This document shows, one piece after another, positions 56,143 to 59,112 of a stretch of 59,112 nt of DNA. The translations under genes were made by a program, and so were the position numbers. The first letter of the stretch is position 1, and each line of letters opens with the position of its first letter. The notes under the pieces are model-generated. The model did no database searches. It had not been told where the DNA came from and saw only the letters and a program-made list of their open reading frames with translations. Source of the DNA: Bacteroidia bacterium (GTDB lineage Bacteria > Bacteroidota > Bacteroidia > DATLTG01). The stretch is taken from the NCBI GenBank assembly GCA_039924845.1, contig JBDTAC010000083.1:1-59112 (forward strand), read 5' to 3'.

Positions 56143-56529
56143 TTAATTTTTGTGTTTCGAAAAATATTTGCGATGAATAAGTATTGTAAAAACTAATCTT
56201 AATACCTCCAACCCAATCAATATCCAAAATATAGTTATGTAAGCCTGATTTTGTTTTTCAAATAATCGACTTAGTTCAAATAAAAATCCAAATGAAAGAA
56301 TCACAAAAGCTATACGAAGAGGAAATTGTCCATAGGTTATTAAAAGTCCTAATTTATTTTGCTTCAATAAAAAAAATGCTGAAAAAACAAGTGATACATA
56401 AATCAAAATATAACAAACGGAAATTAAAGAAAAAGCTGTCCAGTTTAATACCTGAGGGATAAAAAATTTATAACTCCTGATTAAGGTGATAATGTCGAGC
56501 AATCCAAATAATATTAATAGTCTTTTCAA
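56143..56529 (-). CDS. Four-span membrane protein of unknown function
   Basis: This 128-residue, very hydrophobic protein has about four spans (LNWTAFSLISVCYILIYVSL, AFFLLKQNKLGLLITYG, LRIAFVILSFGFLFELS, IFWILIGLEVLRLVFTILI). The frame opens with TTG at 56529 (MKRLLILFGLLDII); no ATG is near, so the start is uncertain. No family is recognised. It lies alone between mtgA (convergent) and the M1-fusion gene. Confidence 0.6.
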   Translation of the reverse strand: MKRLLILFGLLDIITLIRSYKFFIPQVLNWTAFSLISVCYILIYVSLVFSAFFLLKQNKLGLLITYGQFPLRIAFVILSFGFLFELSRLFEKQNQAYITIFWILIGLEVLRLVFTILIHRKYFSKHKN

Positions 56530-56591
56530 TATTCCTTTTCAATTGCCTATTACACATAAACTTACGCACCTTTTTAGGACTGAAAAAAGCG

Positions 56592-56613
56592 TTAGAAAAA
56601 TTATTTTTTTGAA
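56592..56613. repeat. A/T quasi-palindrome with GCGTT/AACGC arms
   Basis: GCGTTAGAAAAATTATTTTT-TTGAACGC: outer GCGTT and AACGC pair, giving a longer hairpin (56589-56616). It lies 20 bases past the stop of the M1-fusion gene and could end its transcript. Confidence 0.85.
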
Positions 56614-56631
56614 CGCCTCAAAAAGCAAAAA

Positions 56632-59112
56632 TTATTTTCTCGAAACCTTCTCCGATACATCCATTTCATTATCATCCGGATGACGATCAATTAATTTATT
56701 GTAAGGATCTATTCCAGCTTTTACAGGAAGTTCATCCACCGAAATGTCAAAGCTTTCGTTAGCAGCAGTAATTTTATGTTTCTTCAAATAAATCGGAACA
56801 TCTGTCCACGTTCCATTAATTTTTTTCTGCGTAAAAATTCCAATATCTATCCAATCGTGCAAAGGCTCAGCAGTTTCATTTCCTAAACTATCGGCGGTAA
56901 ATTTTTCGCTGTTTGTTTCGATGTGAACCAAGTATTTTTTGTCGGTAGTTTTGGTGTAAGTTGCCGAGACGGTTTTGTTTTCATACAACGTAATTTTCAT
57001 GAACATATCGTTCACAATATATTTCAAAGAATCCGGTACCGCTTTGTTTAAAAACGTTAAAAATTGCAATGAATTAGTATAAGGCGGATATTGAAATGCT
57101 ACTTTATGAATGTATTTTCTCAACGCACTATTCAATGTATCTTCTCCGATGTAATCCTGCAAAGCGTACATCACAACACTACCTTTGCGATAATGAATGT
57201 ATCCTTGATTTTCGACCAAATAAAGCGGCAATTCTTTTTCTCTTTCTGTGGAACGACCGATGAGATAACTATTCATTTCGTACTTCAAATATTTTTTCAT
57301 TTTGTCTGCACCGAAACGTTGTTTCATTATCATCATAGAAGAATATTGCGCCATTGTTTCAGATAAAAGTGTGGAACCTTGCACATTTCCGCCAATAACT
57401 TGATGCGCCCACCATTGATGCGCTAATTCGTGTGCTGTTACGAAATACGGATAATCTATATCCTCCGGATTACTGTCGTCCACATCGGCAATAAATCCAA
57501 TACCTTCAGAGAAAGCGATGGTGTTTGGAAACGATTGCGCGAAAGGAAAATAATCAGGAGTTTCAACAATGCGCATTTGATCAAATTGGTACGGACTAAA
57601 ATTTTTGGAGTAATAAGTGAGTCCATCTTTTAATGCTCGGAACATCCTATCCACATTGTATTCATGCCCTTTGTGATAATAAATAGAGAGTGGAATGTTG
57701 TTCCAAAATTCTTTTTTTATTTCATATCTACCAGAAAAAAATGCGTAAAAATTTTCCATTTTTTGACGGTTTATATAATGGAAATAATTACGATTATTTG
57801 CCGTCCAAGTATTTATTAAATCGCCCGAAGTAAAGGCAGTTTGATCATTGCTGGTACTCACCGTTGCTTCGTAATTTATCCAATCGGCATCATCAGAAAT
57901 ATAAGTATTCATGTGCGCAACGCTGTCATTTACGCGAGCCATCGGTTCTTTAAAAGGCAAACCGAATTTTTTTCGTTCTTCATTATCGCTAAGTTCTCCA
58001 TTCGGATCGTAACCTATCAAAGGCAAAGAACTATTGTCAATAAAAGTTCCGTTGTGATAAACGCGCAAATCCGAAGAACTGTTTCCAAAACCTTTTGTAA
58101 CAAAATCAATGTCCATATTCAACACAATGGAATCATTCGGTTGCAAAGGCGAATTTAATTTATAGATGTAATAGCCGGTTTTAGTATCGTTCAGCACTTT
58201 CTGGCTCGGAACGTTAAAGCTCATTTCGTTAATTTTAGCTTCGTTATTTTCTATAACATGAATAGAATCAATCGGAAATTTCGAATTGTTTTTAAGCGTG
58301 TAAGTGCCTTTGAAAAAAATATTTTTTTTGGCAGGATAAATATCGACGTTCAATTTAACAGCAACAATGCGAGGTTGCGGAATATGTTCGTATTTTTTAT
58401 ACGTTTTTTCATACGCAACTTGCGCTTTTTCTTGCTCGTAACTGGTTACGTATTTATTCAGGATATTGGTGTTGTAAAAAATAAATCCGCCTACTCCGAT
58501 AAAGGCAATTAATACAAATGCGCTAACTATTTTTGTTGAAAAAGTAAAGCGCGCTTTCGCGATTTTTACGCGTTGCGAAAAAGAAGTTTCGTTTCCGCGA
58601 ATCCAAAATAATTTCGCGATTATCGCTAAAAGCGTTGCAAATAAAGCCCAATATAATTTAAACCAAACAAAAGGTGCGACATAACTTCCGTAACCGTTTA
58701 GCGCAGAATACGTCATTCCAGGATCAGAAGCATATTGATACAAGTGATGTTCCAAGCCCATACTTCCCATAAAAATGGAAAATAAATAATATACTACCAT
58801 CACAAAATAGCCCACGTATTTATTGTTTACCAATACTTGGATAAACATAGACAGCACGCAAATCAGCGCGTAATCAATTAATCGAATGCCAAATAATCCT
58901 CGGAGATATAAACCAATTTCGAAATGAAAATAACCATAACAACATTGAATAATAATGCCGCAAAACATCACTACAAAAAGTAAATCTACTTGCACTAAAA
59001 TTAATGCGAAAAGTTTGGAGATAAATGGCGAACGATCATTGATAGGAAGCGCATCGTAAATTTGACTAATTTTTAATTCGCGCTCTTTCCACACTAATTC
59101 GCCCGAATAAAA
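56632..59112 (-). CDS. ABC-type permease / M1 aminopeptidase fusion (5' end outside window)
   Basis: At least 827 codons are present; the frame continues beyond 59112 without a start (FYSGELVWKERELKISQIYD). The visible N-part has at least six membrane spans (about residues 25-210). A periplasmic M1 peptidase domain follows, with the zinc site VTAHELAHQWWAHQ, SETMAQYS (HExxH...E, about 560-585) and RMVE-like RIVETPDYF before it. The usual full proteins of this kind are about 1100-1200 residues and start with more membrane spans. An ABC ATPase gene would be expected upstream. The role is unknown. Confidence 0.88.
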   Translation of the reverse strand, partial: FYSGELVWKERELKISQIYDALPINDRSPFISKLFALILVQVDLLFVVMFCGIIIQCCYGYFHFEIGLYLRGLFGIRLIDYALICVLSMFIQVLVNNKYVGYFVMVVYYLFSIFMGSMGLEHHLYQYASDPGMTYSALNGYGSYVAPFVWFKLYWALFATLLAIIAKLFWIRGNETSFSQRVKIAKARFTFSTKIVSAFVLIAFIGVGGFIFYNTNILNKYVTSYEQEKAQVAYEKTYKKYEHIPQPRIVAVKLNVDIYPAKKNIFFKGTYTLKNNSKFPIDSIHVIENNEAKINEMSFNVPSQKVLNDTKTGYYIYKLNSPLQPNDSIVLNMDIDFVTKGFGNSSSDLRVYHNGTFIDNSSLPLIGYDPNGELSDNEERKKFGLPFKEPMARVNDSVAHMNTYISDDADWINYEATVSTSNDQTAFTSGDLINTWTANNRNYFHYINRQKMENFYAFFSGRYEIKKEFWNNIPLSIYYHKGHEYNVDRMFRALKDGLTYYSKNFSPYQFDQMRIVETPDYFPFAQSFPNTIAFSEGIGFIADVDDSNPEDIDYPYFVTAHELAHQWWAHQVIGGNVQGSTLLSETMAQYSSMMIMKQRFGADKMKKYLKYEMNSYLIGRSTEREKELPLYLVENQGYIHYRKGSVVMYALQDYIGEDTLNSALRKYIHKVAFQYPPYTNSLQFLTFLNKAVPDSLKYIVNDMFMKITLYENKTVSATYTKTTDKKYLVHIETNSEKFTADSLGNETAEPLHDWIDIGIFTQKKINGTWTDVPIYLKKHKITAANESFDISVDELPVKAGIDPYNKLIDRHPDDNEMDVSEKVSRK

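Overview
The window looks like a chromosome segment of a Bacteroidota (Bacteroidetes) bacterium. The DNA is A+T-rich. Clear promoters follow the Bacteroidota TTTG-N19/20-TAnnTTTG pattern, and strong Shine-Dalgarno sites are not obvious. The gene content fits this phylum: a gliding/type IX C-terminal domain protein, a SiaB/SiaC pair, an M1 peptidase fused to an ABC-type permease, MORN-repeat protein, outer-membrane barrels, and the futalosine menaquinone enzyme MqnC. Genus cannot be read from the sequence alone.

Layout. 1-127 is the edge of an IS256-type insertion sequence. 248-4944 is the rimP-nusA-infB operon with its promoter and leader hairpin. 5-8.6 kb holds small hypothetical genes, a long MORN-repeat protein and a fatty-acid hydroxylase, then tRNA-Leu(UAG). 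9-18 kb (minus strand) holds an outer-membrane barrel, gpsA, a GT9 glycosyltransferase, a 1063-residue polytopic protein, lysS with an added winged-helix-like tail, and a short CDF transporter. 18.1-18.5 kb is a non-coding scar with a tandem 42-bp repeat and an IS-end-like sequence that match the 1-163 region. A CHU_C protein and a radical SAM/SPASM enzyme follow. 21.9-26.6 kb is the translation block frr, pyrH, tsf, rpsB, rpsI, rplM, then HU. 27-37 kb holds queG, ruvB, siaC/siaB, lipoproteins, rseP, dxr and an M23 peptidase. 37-45 kb (plus strand) holds a GT-C-like protein, an M1 lipoprotein peptidase, lepA and a sulfotransferase. 45-50 kb (minus) holds purL and an AstE-like/RimK/RimB-like trio. 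50-56 kb holds higBA, a DUF922-like protein, mqnC, leucyl aminopeptidase, pdxA and mtgA. The window ends inside the permease-M1 fusion gene.

The most unusual feature is a short A/T quasi-palindrome, core GAAAAATTATTTTTT (or its complement) bracketed by TTC and GAA. It recurs more than 30 times, mostly between genes, often touching start or stop codons, sometimes inside genes (as KIIF, NNF or KLF codons), and sometimes forming the heart of longer terminator-like palindromes. Other points of interest are the S6-modification-like trio, the SiaBC switch, the extra domains on LysRS and ribosomal protein S2, the IS-linked repeat, and the operator-like palindrome in front of higBA.
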